64,000 nt of DNA from assembly GCA_038210985.1 (NCBI GenBank), contig JBBQWB010000002.1, positions 24,970-88,969 of the forward strand, in the 5' to 3' direction. A program made the position numbers and the translations under genes. Positions 43,807 to 53,179 of this stretch are shown in pieces (position 1 is the first letter of the stretch; each line of letters starts with the position of its first letter). Origin of the DNA: JAQUGA01 sp038210985. Lineage in GTDB: Bacteria > Bacteroidota > Bacteroidia > Bacteroidales > WCHB1-69. The notes beneath the pieces are model-generated. The model made no database searches and was not told the origin of the DNA. It saw nothing but the letters and a program-made list of their open reading frames with translations.

Positions 43807-44406
43807 ATGAAACGAAAATTATATATATTATTTCTGTTTTTGTTTTTTTGGATTTGTATTATTCCAAAAACGGATGCACAAATAAACAAACTTGGAAAAA
43901 AAAGCACCTCTTTTTCATCGGCTGGTAACAAATGGTCTAGAATAAGACAAGGAATTTTGTTTTCCTCCGGATTTGATTTGAGTAAAACGATGCTTATTGG
44001 TGTTGGATATGCTGCAAGCCAGTATTATGGCGTTGGAAATTTATACATGCAGCAATCGGTTAGTTATCAATTTGGTTTTTTAGAAAGAACACACCATAGT
44101 TTTGAAGCTTCTATACATAGTAATTTTTTTGGAGGTTTGGATTTTTCACCCGCCGTTTGGGGTGGTAATTTAATGTTTGTAAAAGAGGGTAATTATGGAC
44201 AGTTGTTTATACGCCCAGATATTGGAGTTATGTATCCTTTTTCATATCGAGCAAGAGCTTCGGAAAATAAAAAACTTACAGTAATGTTGCTATATGGGTA
44301 TAATTTTAAACTTTTTGAACGAAGTGATAATTATGATTTAGGAATTAGTCCTCATTATATCAGTTTAAAATTGTTATATACCTTTTGGACGTATCACGAT
44401 TTATAA
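43807..44406 (+). CDS. Exported outer-membrane-like protein of unknown function
   Basis: A 199-residue protein with a signal peptide (1-24, ends KTDAQ). The mature part has alternating aromatic beta-strands (MLIGVGYAASQYYGVGNLYMQQSVSYQFGF is the central part in pieces) and ends in LKLLYTFWTYHDL, with strands suited to a small beta-barrel. The family is not recognised. It is flanked by its own promoter and by that of the secreted protein at 44503, so it is probably monocistronic. Confidence 0.7.
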   Translation: MKRKLYILFLFLFFWICIIPKTDAQINKLGKKSTSFSSAGNKWSRIRQGILFSSGFDLSKTMLIGVGYAASQYYGVGNLYMQQSVSYQFGFLERTHHSFEASIHSNFFGGLDFSPAVWGGNLMFVKEGNYGQLFIRPDIGVMYPFSYRARASENKKLTVMLLYGYNFKLFERSDNYDLGISPHYISLKLLYTFWTYHDL

Positions 44407-44466
44407 AAAATCTTAGTTAAATTTTGTTTTTTTTGCAAATTATTTTCTAAATTGCAACTAATTCTT

Positions 44467-44474
44467 TATATTTG
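44467..44474 (+). promoter_or_regulatory. -7 promoter box of the SprB-repeat protein gene
   Basis: TATATTTG matches TAnnTTTG, 28 nt before the ATG at 44503. No good -33 element at the right distance was seen. Confidence 0.45.
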
Positions 44475-44502
44475 AAGTCTTAGGAATATAAGCACACAGA
44501 TT

Positions 44503-46725
44503 ATGAAAAAAACAAGTTCGATTTTTTTTAAATTATTCTTTTTGTATTTTCTCCTATTTTCGTTTAATAAAACATTTTCTCAAATAAATTTATCCACAAC
44601 TACGCAAATCAATATGGTTTGTAATGGGGTTGGATGCAACTACACTGGACCAACTATTTTAATAAATGAAGTGATGCTTTGTCCCACAGTAAATGATGGT
44701 TCAATGTTTGGAACAGGTCCTGGATTTACAGCTGGTCAAAATGAGGGAGAGTGGATTGAGTTATATAATCCCGATCAATGTAAAGCAATAGATATTTCCT
44801 GCTATTTTTTAGGAAACAACGCTGTCGATAATAGCACAAATTATGGTGGAGGATTTTGCTTGCCACCAAACACTATTATTCCCGCACGCGGATTTTGCGT
44901 TGTTCGTGGAGTTAATGCACCTGCGGTTCCAGCTAACTTGCTTGTTCAAAATGGTGGCAGAACAGTTGAGGTAATTGTTACAACTCCACGAGTTTGTATA
45001 AGTGGAGGTTTCCGTTTATGGTTTCCTAACTCAGGTGGTTGGTTTGCTTTTTACGACCGAAACGGTGTGCCACAAGATGCAATTTCATGGTCATCTACTA
45101 CCAATTCATGCATGTCGTGTGCTCCATGTAATGCAGGAAACTGTTCATACACAGGTGCTTTGCCTGCTTATGACCAAATTCCAGCAAATATTAAAACATA
45201 TATTTCAACAGCTGGACCAACAACAGGGCAAACTTTTAGAAGATTTCCAGATGGTGGAAATTGGCAAATAACAACTCCATCCACGCCAACTTTTGGAACT
45301 TGTAATGGAGCTTGTATTCCTGAGCCTATTATTACTTGTAATGGTACCGCAACCGTAACTCCAACTGGAGGTGTTACACCATATAGTTTTATGTGGAATG
45401 ATGGAATGGCACAAACAACGCCAACCGTAAACGGATTATGTGCTGGACAATATTGCGTAACTGTTACCGATGCAAATGGACAAACAGCAACTACTTGTGC
45501 TACCATTACCAATTATGTTCCAGATGTTTCCATGGGAAATCACGATCCGGTTTGTTTAAATTTACCTGCATTTACTTGGCCCGATTTGTTGCCTTCGGGA
45601 GGTGTTTTATCTGGTAATGGAACATCGGGTACAAGTTTTAATTCTTCTGCTGCAGGTCTAGGAACGCATACGATTACTTACCAATATACCGATACAAACA
45701 CTTGTACTAACTCGGCACAAGCAAGTATTAGTGTGGGAAACATTAGTGGATCTGCACAAGTGGATATTCATGTTCTTTGCCATGGCGAAAGTACAGGAAA
45801 AGCGACTGCTGTCGGTTCTAATGGCACCGAACCTTATGCTTATACTTGGAGTACAAATCCTGAACAAACTTCGGCAACTGCTGTAAATCTTGCAGTTGGC
45901 TCATATGCTGTAACTGTTTCCGATTCTTATGGTTGCTCCACAATCTTATCAGTTACCGTAAATGAATCGCCGGTATTAAGTATTAATTTTTCAACCTTAA
46001 ACGAAAGTTGCGAAAATTATTGTAATGGACAACTCACTGCTGGCGTAAACGGTGGCATTCCACCTTATTCCTATACTTGGTCAAATGGTAATTCAACTCA
46101 GTCGAGTATTCAAGATTTGTGTCATGATTCGTATTCGGTAATTGTTCGCGATTCGGCAAATTGCCAAATAAATGCTTCCCAATCTGTAATTACCGAAACT
46201 TTTATTAATGCAGCATTTATTCATTCTCCGGATGATGGAGTTGCACCTGCAAGCATTACATTTACATCCACAAGTTCGGGTGCGCAAAATTATTTTTGGA
46301 CATTTGGCGACGGAAACTCAGCTAATACCTCAGTGTCCACAAATTTGTATCAGTTACCAGGCACATATCATGTAACTTTAGTTGTAAACTCTGGTCCTCC
46401 AAATTTTTGCACCGATTCAATTTCAAAAGAAATAATTGTAGTTGAGCCTTCAGAAGTAACCATTCCAAATGTGTTTACGCCAAATGGCGATGGCAACAAT
46501 GATTTCTTTTATGCGATGTCGGAAGGATTAGAAGTTGAAATCATGATTATTTTTAATCGCTGGGGACGAAAAGTTTTTGAATGGGACAATGTTGGCGGAA
46601 AATGGGACGGGAAAAGCACAAATGGCACTGAATTCGCAGATGGTGTTTATTATTATATTTTTCACGGACTAGGCTTCGATAAAGCTATTTATGAGAAACA
46701 TGGAAGTATTACTTTAGTTAGGTAG
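44503..46725 (+). CDS. Large secreted protein: lamin-tail, SprB repeats, PKD, T9SS type B C-terminal domain
   Basis: A 740-residue surface protein. The signal peptide is 1-28 (ends KTFSQ). A lamin-tail (LTD) domain follows (about 48-185; ILINEVMLCPT, GEWIELYNP, PPNTIIPARGFCVV). Three SprB-type repeats lie near 276-345, 424-490 and 504-565 (PYSFMWNDG, PYAYTWSTN, PYSYTWSNG). A PKD domain spans about 569-645 (YFWTFGDGNSANTSV). The final 85 residues (IPNVFTPNGDGNNDFF ... SITLVR) are the CHU_C gliding-motility/T9SS type B domain. Function is likely adhesion or extracellular nucleic-acid or matrix binding, inferred from the domains only. Confidence 0.9.
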   Translation: MKKTSSIFFKLFFLYFLLFSFNKTFSQINLSTTTQINMVCNGVGCNYTGPTILINEVMLCPTVNDGSMFGTGPGFTAGQNEGEWIELYNPDQCKAIDISCYFLGNNAVDNSTNYGGGFCLPPNTIIPARGFCVVRGVNAPAVPANLLVQNGGRTVEVIVTTPRVCISGGFRLWFPNSGGWFAFYDRNGVPQDAISWSSTTNSCMSCAPCNAGNCSYTGALPAYDQIPANIKTYISTAGPTTGQTFRRFPDGGNWQITTPSTPTFGTCNGACIPEPIITCNGTATVTPTGGVTPYSFMWNDGMAQTTPTVNGLCAGQYCVTVTDANGQTATTCATITNYVPDVSMGNHDPVCLNLPAFTWPDLLPSGGVLSGNGTSGTSFNSSAAGLGTHTITYQYTDTNTCTNSAQASISVGNISGSAQVDIHVLCHGESTGKATAVGSNGTEPYAYTWSTNPEQTSATAVNLAVGSYAVTVSDSYGCSTILSVTVNESPVLSINFSTLNESCENYCNGQLTAGVNGGIPPYSYTWSNGNSTQSSIQDLCHDSYSVIVRDSANCQINASQSVITETFINAAFIHSPDDGVAPASITFTSTSSGAQNYFWTFGDGNSANTSVSTNLYQLPGTYHVTLVVNSGPPNFCTDSISKEIIVVEPSEVTIPNVFTPNGDGNNDFFYAMSEGLEVEIMIIFNRWGRKVFEWDNVGGKWDGKSTNGTEFADGVYYYIFHGLGFDKAIYEKHGSITLVR

Positions 46726-46782
46726 TATAAAATTTGTTTTTATTTAGTTATCTTTACCGTCAATTTTTGAAAAAACAAATAG

Positions 46783-47868
46783 ATGTTACTTTACCAAATT
46801 GCATTAACTCTTATACCTAAAATTGGCGATAAATCGGCACGCAAACTGTTGGATCACTATCCCAATGCAAAAGATATTTTTTCGGCAACTTCATCTGATT
46901 TAAAAGAAATTGGTTTTACGCAATTAGCAATTAATGCCATTAAAAAAGCAGATGTGTTAAGAGAAGCAGAAGAGGAATTGAAATTTGTTGAAAAACATAA
47001 GATTAAAACTTTTTTTTATTCGGATGAAAATTATCCTCATCGCCTTCGATTTTGCGATGATGCTCCAGTTTTGCTTTATTATAGAGGAGATGCTAACTTC
47101 GATCATTCAAAAATTATTTCGGTGGTCGGAACACGAATGGCAACCGAATATGGAAAAATGATTTGTAAAAAAATAATCCAAGAATTATCTTCCGAAATTG
47201 ACATCATTGTGGTTAGTGGTTTAGCTCATGGTATTGATACGCATGCCCACACTGTTGCGGTTGAAAACAATATTCCAACCATTGGGGTAGTTGCTCATGG
47301 TCACGATACAATTTATCCTAAAATAAACGCAAAATTAGCTTCTCAAATGCTCGAAAATGGAGCAGTTATAACCGAATTCAAATCTAAAACTATTCCCGAT
47401 AGAGAAAATTTTCCAAAGCGAAATAGAATTATTGCAGGATTAGCCGATGCTGTTTTGGTTGTTGAAGCTGCTAAAAAAGGTGGAGCATTAATTACTGCCG
47501 ACATTGCAAACTCATACGGAAGAGAAGTTTTTGCAGTTCCAGGTAGAGTAGGGGATACTTTTTCGGAAGGATGTAATAATTTAATATTTTCAAATAAAGC
47601 GATTCTGTCGCAATCGGCGGAGGATATTTTGCTTGCAATGAATTGGAAACCAAAGAAAAAGAAGAACAAACAGTTAAAGCTTTTTACCGATTTGAATGAA
47701 ATGGAAGCAAAAATAGTAAATTATTTACAAAAAAACAACCCTTCGGATATAGATTCTATCATATTGTTAAATAACATTTCACCTACTCAAGCCGCCACTG
47801 TGTTGCTAAATCTAGAATTAATGAATGTTATTAATTGTCTTCCGGGTAAACGGTACAGTTTAGCTTAA
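46783..47868 (+). CDS. dprA: DNA-processing protein DprA
   Basis: DprA loads RecA on incoming single-stranded DNA during natural transformation. The 361-residue protein has an N-terminal helix-hairpin-helix/SAM-like region (about 1-75), the Rossmann domain with VVGTRMATEYGK, VVSGLAHGIDTHAH and GHDTIYPKINAKL, FPKRNRIIAGLADAVLVVEAAKKGGAL, and a C-terminal winged-helix domain (about 300-361). A TATCTTTA -7-like box lies about 30 nt upstream. Its presence suggests, but does not prove, natural competence. Confidence 0.95.
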   Translation: MLLYQIALTLIPKIGDKSARKLLDHYPNAKDIFSATSSDLKEIGFTQLAINAIKKADVLREAEEELKFVEKHKIKTFFYSDENYPHRLRFCDDAPVLLYYRGDANFDHSKIISVVGTRMATEYGKMICKKIIQELSSEIDIIVVSGLAHGIDTHAHTVAVENNIPTIGVVAHGHDTIYPKINAKLASQMLENGAVITEFKSKTIPDRENFPKRNRIIAGLADAVLVVEAAKKGGALITADIANSYGREVFAVPGRVGDTFSEGCNNLIFSNKAILSQSAEDILLAMNWKPKKKKNKQLKLFTDLNEMEAKIVNYLQKNNPSDIDSIILLNNISPTQAATVLLNLELMNVINCLPGKRYSLA

Positions 47869-47930
47869 TCTTACGTAATTAGGCTTTTTGCTGTCATAGA
47901 TAAAATCAATACTCTTATAGTTATTATCAA

Positions 47931-47962
47931 TTTGACATGGGCTTTTTTCTGTCGTATATTTG
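47931..47962 (+). promoter_or_regulatory. Promoter of the orphan ECF sigma gene
   Basis: TTTG (47931-47934), 20-bp spacer, TATATTTG (47955-47962): a near-consensus Bacteroidota promoter. The leader to 48063 would be about 95 nt and is AT-rich. Confidence 0.7.
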
Positions 47963-48062
47963 CATCGTTAACAATGAGTTATTAATCAAAAAATCAAATA
48001 TTTACTTAACATTCTTTTCTTGATTTTTATTTCTTTAATTATTAACTAAACAAACAAACGCC

Positions 48063-48569
48063 ATGACTTCAACTGAATTTAATACACAACTTTTAAATAT
48101 AGAAAATCACCTTCAAAACTTCGCTTATTCGTTAACTAGTAACGAAGACGATGCCAAGGATCTAGTTCAAGATACTTTACTTAAAGCTATCACTAATAAA
48201 GAAAAGTACGAAGACGATACAAATCTTAAGGCTTGGACTTTTACCATCATGAAAAATACGTTTATAAATAATTATCGACGTAAAACAAAAGCAAACACAA
48301 TTGTGGATACTACCGATGAACTATACTTTATAAATACATCTGGTGTTTCTCCAATAAACATTGCAGAGTCGAAGCAAGCTACAAAAGACATTGTTGGAGC
48401 AATCAAAAAACTAGAACCTTCTCAACGTAAACCTTTCGAAATGCATGTAGCTGGTTATAAATACAAAGAAATTGCCGACCACATGGATCTTTCAATTGGC
48501 ACTGTAAAAAGTAGAATATTCTTTACTCGTAAAAAACTAATGGAACAATTAAAAGAATTTAGCAATTAG
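48063..48569 (+). CDS. ECF-type RNA polymerase sigma factor (orphan)
   Basis: A 168-residue sigma-70 family protein. Region 2 contains FAYSLTSNEDDAKDLVQDTLLKA and region 4 ends with the HTH of SIGTVKSRIFFTRKKLMEQL. No anti-sigma gene follows; the gene ends in a strong terminator. The family that starts with MTSTEFNTQLLNIENHLQNFA-type sequence is frequent and highly expressed in Bacteroidota, consistent with the near-consensus promoter. The regulon is unknown. Confidence 0.9.
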   Translation: MTSTEFNTQLLNIENHLQNFAYSLTSNEDDAKDLVQDTLLKAITNKEKYEDDTNLKAWTFTIMKNTFINNYRRKTKANTIVDTTDELYFINTSGVSPINIAESKQATKDIVGAIKKLEPSQRKPFEMHVAGYKYKEIADHMDLSIGTVKSRIFFTRKKLMEQLKEFSN

Positions 48570-48608
48570 TCCCTACAAACAAACCCTATAATATATCTTT
48601 ATAATCCC

Positions 48609-48647
48609 ATGAGTCTTTATCTTCCCCAGATAAAGACTCATTTTTTT
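48609..48647 (+). terminator. Intrinsic terminator after the orphan ECF sigma gene
   Basis: ATGAGTCTTTATCT and AGATAAAGACTCAT form a perfect 14-bp stem around TCCCC, followed by seven T residues. Confidence 0.95.
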
Positions 48648-48655
48648 ATTAGTCG

Positions 48656-48772
48656 GGACTTCTAAAAATTCATTTTTCAGTGTTATAGTTCAAAATTTAA
48701 ATTCTCATTTACAAAATTAAACTGCGGTTTTAATTTCTTTCCTGCCTCGAAAAATTGAATTTTTAGAAGTCC
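48656..48772. mobile_element. 117-bp MITE-like element
   Basis: Terminal inverted repeats GGACTTCTAAAAATTCA-TTTTTC (48656-48678) and GAAAAA-TTGAATTTTTAGAAGTCC (48749-48772) match over 23 bases apart from one inserted T. The 70-bp interior is AT-rich and non-coding. TTAGT occurs at both outer flanks (48649-48653 and 48774-48778), a possible target duplication. The right end touches the purH stop codon, so the element may also shape the purH transcript end. No transposase is in the window. Confidence 0.72.
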
Positions 48773-48773
48773 T

Positions 48774-50294
48774 TTAGTGTTTAAAATGACGTTTTCCAGT
48801 ATGAATCATCGACATTCCTAATCGATTGCATGCATTTGTTGAATCCTGGTCTTTTAACGACCCACCTGGTTGAACAACGGAAGTTATACCAGCTTCGTGG
48901 GCAATTTCAACGCAATCGGGAAACGGAAAAAATGCATCCGAAGCCATAACAGCACCTTTTAAACTTAAACCAAAAATACGAGCTTTTTCAATCGCTTGTT
49001 TTAGTGCATCCACTCTAGAAGTTTGACCCATTCCACTCGAAACCATAGCTCCATCCTTTACTAAAACGATGGCATTTGATTTTGTATGTTTAACCACTTT
49101 ATCGGCAAATATCAAATCCTTTAATTCGGATTCGCTTGGCTGCTTTTCGCTTACAATCTTTGCTTCATAATCATCAAAAAAAACGTTATCTTTTTCCTGA
49201 TATAAAAATCCATTTAAAATTGAACGAATAGATGATTTAGGGGAAGAAGCGTCTTTTAACTTCAAAATAATTCGATTTTTCTTTTTACAAAGCACGGATA
49301 ATGCTTCTTCCGAAAAATCAGGAGCAATTGCAATTTCGAAAAACAAAGAATCCATTTTAGTAGCAGTTTCTAAATCTATTTTTCGATTTACACAAATAAT
49401 TCCGCCAAATGCCGAAATTGGATCTGAAGCAAGAGCTATATTCCATGCTTCATAAATAGAATTTCGGGAAGCAATTCCACATGCATTATTATGTTTGATT
49501 ATTGCAACAGTTGGTTCAAAAAAATCACCAACCAAATGTGTTGCAGCATCGATATCCAACAAATTGTTATACGAAACTTCCTTTCCGTTAAGTTTGTCAA
49601 AAACAGTATCTATGTTTCCATAATAAACCGCACTTTGATGTGGGTTTTCGCCGTATCGCAAGTGCATGTTTTCGTTCATGCTAATCCGTAGTTTTTCGAT
49701 ACCTTGTGAAGCATTAAAATGATTAAAAATTGCTGTATCATAATGAGATGAAACTGCAAAAGCTTGAGTAGCAAAGTATTTTCGTTGATTGAGAGTAGTT
49801 TGTCCATTTTCTTGCTCTAAAACACTCATAAGAGACTCATACAAATCGCTAGATGCAATGCACAAAACGTCGTTGAAGTTTTTTGCTGCTGCCCGAATCA
49901 AAGAAATTCCACCAATATCTATTTTTTCAATAATATCATTTTCGTTAGATGTTAGCTTAACCGTTTCTTCAAAAGGATATAAATCAACTATTACCAAATC
50001 AATCGATGGAATTTGATAATCAACAACTTGTTTAATGTCTTCTGTATTTTGACGACGATACAAAATTCCTCCAAAAACTTTTGGATGGAGAGTTTTTACT
50101 CTGCCACCTAAAATAGAAGGGTAACCAGTTAGCGACTCAATGGTTTTAACATCCACATCAAGCGATTGAATATAATCAAATGTGCCTCCAGTGGAGTATA
50201 TTTTAATACCTAATTCCTTTAGTTTTTTTACAATAGGTTCAATTCCGTCTTTATTATACACCGAAATTAAGGCGCTTTTAATTTTCTTAGTCAT
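48774..50294 (-). CDS. purH: Bifunctional AICAR formyltransferase/IMP cyclohydrolase
   Basis: PurH, 506 residues, catalyses the last two steps of IMP synthesis. The N-terminal MGS-like cyclohydrolase domain (about 1-145) has ISVYNKDGIEP, STGGTFDYI and TLHPKVFGGILYRR. The C-terminal formyltransferase domain includes MHLRYGENPHQSA, VKHTKSNAIVLVKDGAM and SDAFFPFPDCVEIAHEAG, with the family-ending GMSMIHTGKRHFKH. A TAAGTTTG -7-like box lies at 50318-50325 on the minus strand. It is monocistronic here. Confidence 0.97.
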   Translation of the reverse strand: MTKKIKSALISVYNKDGIEPIVKKLKELGIKIYSTGGTFDYIQSLDVDVKTIESLTGYPSILGGRVKTLHPKVFGGILYRRQNTEDIKQVVDYQIPSIDLVIVDLYPFEETVKLTSNENDIIEKIDIGGISLIRAAAKNFNDVLCIASSDLYESLMSVLEQENGQTTLNQRKYFATQAFAVSSHYDTAIFNHFNASQGIEKLRISMNENMHLRYGENPHQSAVYYGNIDTVFDKLNGKEVSYNNLLDIDAATHLVGDFFEPTVAIIKHNNACGIASRNSIYEAWNIALASDPISAFGGIICVNRKIDLETATKMDSLFFEIAIAPDFSEEALSVLCKKKNRIILKLKDASSPKSSIRSILNGFLYQEKDNVFFDDYEAKIVSEKQPSESELKDLIFADKVVKHTKSNAIVLVKDGAMVSSGMGQTSRVDALKQAIEKARIFGLSLKGAVMASDAFFPFPDCVEIAHEAGITSVVQPGGSLKDQDSTNACNRLGMSMIHTGKRHFKH

Positions 50295-50443
50295 AATTTA
50301 TGCAGTTTTAAGGATTACAAACTTACAAAAAAACGATTTTACTTTTCCTGGTTTCTGAAAAAATGTTAGAAAAAGTAAAGTATTACAGATAAATCATAGT
50401 GCTTTCGCTTTTTAATATTAATTTTATCACTTTAAAAACAAAT

Positions 50444-51691
50444 ATGATATTTTTTAGATTAATACGAGAGAGTTTAGAGTTTGCAATACAAGCAATTATT
50501 GTGAATAAACTTCGCACAGTGCTTACTCTTTTAGGAATTACAATTGGAATCTTTTCGGTTATTTCGGTTTTTACCGTGGTTGATTCATTAGAAAAAAAAA
50601 TTCAAAATAGTGTAAAAGAATTAGGAAGTGATGTAGTATATATTCAAAAATGGCCTTGGGACTTTTCGATGGATTATCCGTGGTGGAAATATTTAGACCG
50701 TCCTGTTGCTAAGACGTTTGAAGCAGAAGAAGTTGCAAAAAGATCAAATTTGGCAGATGCAGTTACTTTTGTTATGTCCACTTCAAAAAATGTTCAATAC
50801 GAGGGTACAACACTTGAAAATATAAGTTTAATGGGTGTTACTCAAAATTTTGAAAAAACTTGGGCTTTTTCAATTGCCGAAGGACGATATTTTAATCCAG
50901 CCGAATTACAATCGGGAAAAAATGTTGCTATCATTGGTCAAAACATTGTGGATGAACTATTTAAAGCAATAAATCCAATTGGTAAAACCATCCGAATATG
51001 GGGTGCAAAAATTGAGGTAATTGGTGTTTTTAAAAAGAAAGGCGAAGATAGTTTTGGCGAAAGTACCGATAACGCAGTTGTGCTTCCAGCATTTTTTGTC
51101 TCAAATTTCGAAATAATTGATGGCGAGATGATGAATCCAATGATTATTGTTAAAGCTAAAGAAGGAATATCGAACGAAGACCTCCGTCAGGAATTAAGAG
51201 GGATAATGCGTTCGTTGCGAAAAGTGAAACCTTATAAAGAGGATAACTTTGCTATTAATGAACCCAGTATGATAAACAAGGGTTTTGAGCAGCTTTTTTC
51301 CATTTTATCTATTGCTGGTTGGTTTATCGGAACTTTTTCGCTTATTGTTGGTGGATTTGGAATTGCAAATATTATGTTTGTTTCGGTTGTCGAGCGTACA
51401 AACCAAATTGGTATTCAAAAGGCACTTGGAGCAAAACGTTTTTTTATTCTTTCACAATTTTTAATTGAAGCTATTTTCTTATCGCTTATTGGAGGAACTT
51501 TTGGTCTGATTTTAATTTTTATGGGTACTCTGTTTAGTACTTATGTGCTAAATTTTTCGTTAGATTTATATTTATCGAACATATTACTGGGCATGTTTGT
51601 TTCGTTTATTATTGGAATAGTTTCAGGAATTATTCCGGCATATAAGGCATCCATATTAGATCCAGTTGAAGCCATCAGACAAGGAGGATAA
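50444..51691 (+). CDS. MacB-type ABC transporter permease
   Basis: A 415-residue inner-membrane protein of the MacB/FtsX class: an N-terminal TM helix (about 20-45), a MacB-type periplasmic core domain (about 45-270), and three C-terminal TM helices with the FtsX motif FVSVVERTNQIGIQKALGA. It ends IPAYKASILDPVEAIRQGG, as is usual. A GTG at 50399 would add 15 residues, but the ATG at 50444 is preferred. The ATPase partner is not in the window. The end of the gene carries the Shine-Dalgarno AGGAGG (51682-51687) of the next gene. Confidence 0.9.
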   Translation: MIFFRLIRESLEFAIQAIIVNKLRTVLTLLGITIGIFSVISVFTVVDSLEKKIQNSVKELGSDVVYIQKWPWDFSMDYPWWKYLDRPVAKTFEAEEVAKRSNLADAVTFVMSTSKNVQYEGTTLENISLMGVTQNFEKTWAFSIAEGRYFNPAELQSGKNVAIIGQNIVDELFKAINPIGKTIRIWGAKIEVIGVFKKKGEDSFGESTDNAVVLPAFFVSNFEIIDGEMMNPMIIVKAKEGISNEDLRQELRGIMRSLRKVKPYKEDNFAINEPSMINKGFEQLFSILSIAGWFIGTFSLIVGGFGIANIMFVSVVERTNQIGIQKALGAKRFFILSQFLIEAIFLSLIGGTFGLILIFMGTLFSTYVLNFSLDLYLSNILLGMFVSFIIGIVSGIIPAYKASILDPVEAIRQGG

Positions 51692-51693
51692 TT

Positions 51694-52170
51694 ATGATAA
51701 AAAAAATACTACTTATTTTTAGTTTAATATTTATTTTGCAAACATTGTTTTGTCAAGAATTGATTTTGCTGGATGCAAATAAACGCAAATGGGTTGCAGG
51801 TCAAAAGAAAAGTGGATATGGGTTCGACTATAAATTTCGTTTTAAATTGGCAAAAAATTTAAAACAATTTGAATTAAAAGGAATTTGGATTGATACCTTA
51901 TTTTATCAAGGAAAAGTATTTAAAGAATATATTGAAGTTCCAGAAAAGTCATGTCTCAAAAAAAATGATGAAATTTTGATTAAAATTACAGTTAGATATA
52001 CTCCAGATGAAAATGAAAATTATATAACAAACAACATTAAACCGTTTGAGCTAAAACCGAAAGTTAAAGACAAAGATTACGAAGCGATAATTTATTACAC
52101 TTATAAAGGTCAAAAAAGATATCATTTAATTTATTCTGTTGAGACTTTAACCCCGATGTTTATGCCTTAA
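51694..52170 (+). CDS. Exported protein of unknown function
   Basis: A 158-residue secreted protein with a signal peptide (1-20, ends TLFCQ). The mature part is basic and beta-rich (ILLDANKRKWVAGQKKSGYGFDYKFRF). No family was recognised. It starts 2 nt after the MacB-type permease with a strong Shine-Dalgarno, which suggests a functional link, and is followed by a DUF4837 lipoprotein. Confidence 0.68.
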   Translation: MIKKILLIFSLIFILQTLFCQELILLDANKRKWVAGQKKSGYGFDYKFRFKLAKNLKQFELKGIWIDTLFYQGKVFKEYIEVPEKSCLKKNDEILIKITVRYTPDENENYITNNIKPFELKPKVKDKDYEAIIYYTYKGQKRYHLIYSVETLTPMFMP

Positions 52171-52184
52171 ATAAAACTTGTATT

Positions 52185-53174
52185 ATGATGACAAAATTAA
52201 ATAAATACTTTTTATTATCTAGCCTTGTTTTTTTGATTTCATGTGCTGGAAAATTAGGTGATTATACCACTTCTTCAACCGGAAAAACTGGAGAAATTTT
52301 GGTTGTTGCTAACCCTGATGTTTGGTTTGGAACGTTAAAGGATACTGTTACAAATTGCTTTAGCGAATTTCAGTATGGTTTACCTCAGCCCGAACCTATG
52401 TTTTCGATTTTTGCCATTCCTATTGAAAATTTCAACAAAGTTCTTCGCCCTCATCGAAACGTGTTTATGCTCGAAATTGATAATTCATTAGCCGAAGCAT
52501 CCGTTAAGGTAATAAAAGACAAATGGGCAACTCCTCAAACCATAATCCAACTTAAGGCTCCAAATCGAGAAATGATGATTGTTGCCTTTTTAAAATTCAA
52601 AGAAAGTATTATTGATTATTTTAAAACATCAGAGCGTTTGCGATACCAAAGAGCCTATGATAAAATGGAAAATATTCCATTGATAAATAAAATAAAGTCA
52701 AAGTATAATTTTTCTCTAACTGTTCCCGAGGGATATTATATGGCTACCAATAAAAATGACTTTTTTTGGCTAAGACGCGAAACTCCAGATATGTCGTTTG
52801 CAGTATTATATTATTCGGTTAATTATACCGACACAATGCAACTTAACCTTAAAGGAATTGTTGAAAACCGTAATAAAATTACAAAGGATTATATTCCTGG
52901 ACCAACAGAAGGATCATACCAAATTGTCTCGAACGATGTTTATCCACCTCGGACTTTAATCATCGATTTTAATGGCAAATATGCAATTGAAACTCGTGGA
53001 CTATGGAAACTTGAACACGATTTTATGGGAGGACCATTTATAAATATTGCTTTTGTTGATGTCAAAAACAATAAAGTGATTTATCTGGATGGTTTTGTGT
53101 ATGCACCACAAAGCAAAAAACGTGATCAACTTCGACAAGTGGAAGCACTTATTTATACTTTTAAAGAAATTTAA
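52185..53174 (+). CDS. DUF4837-family lipoprotein
   Basis: A 329-residue predicted lipoprotein (lipobox LISC, Cys20) of the DUF4837 family, found almost only in Bacteroidota. Characteristic blocks are TGKTGEILVVANPDVWFGTLKD, HRNVFMLEID, the central YNFSLTVPEGYYMATNKNDFFWLRRET (in parts) and the C-terminal GLWKLEHDFMGGPFINIAFVD. Its function is unknown. It lies 14 nt after the preceding exported protein in the permease operon and ends 5 nt from the convergent pfkA. Confidence 0.88.
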   Translation: MMTKLNKYFLLSSLVFLISCAGKLGDYTTSSTGKTGEILVVANPDVWFGTLKDTVTNCFSEFQYGLPQPEPMFSIFAIPIENFNKVLRPHRNVFMLEIDNSLAEASVKVIKDKWATPQTIIQLKAPNREMMIVAFLKFKESIIDYFKTSERLRYQRAYDKMENIPLINKIKSKYNFSLTVPEGYYMATNKNDFFWLRRETPDMSFAVLYYSVNYTDTMQLNLKGIVENRNKITKDYIPGPTEGSYQIVSNDVYPPRTLIIDFNGKYAIETRGLWKLEHDFMGGPFINIAFVDVKNNKVIYLDGFVYAPQSKKRDQLRQVEALIYTFKEI

Positions 53175-53179
53175 AAGAT

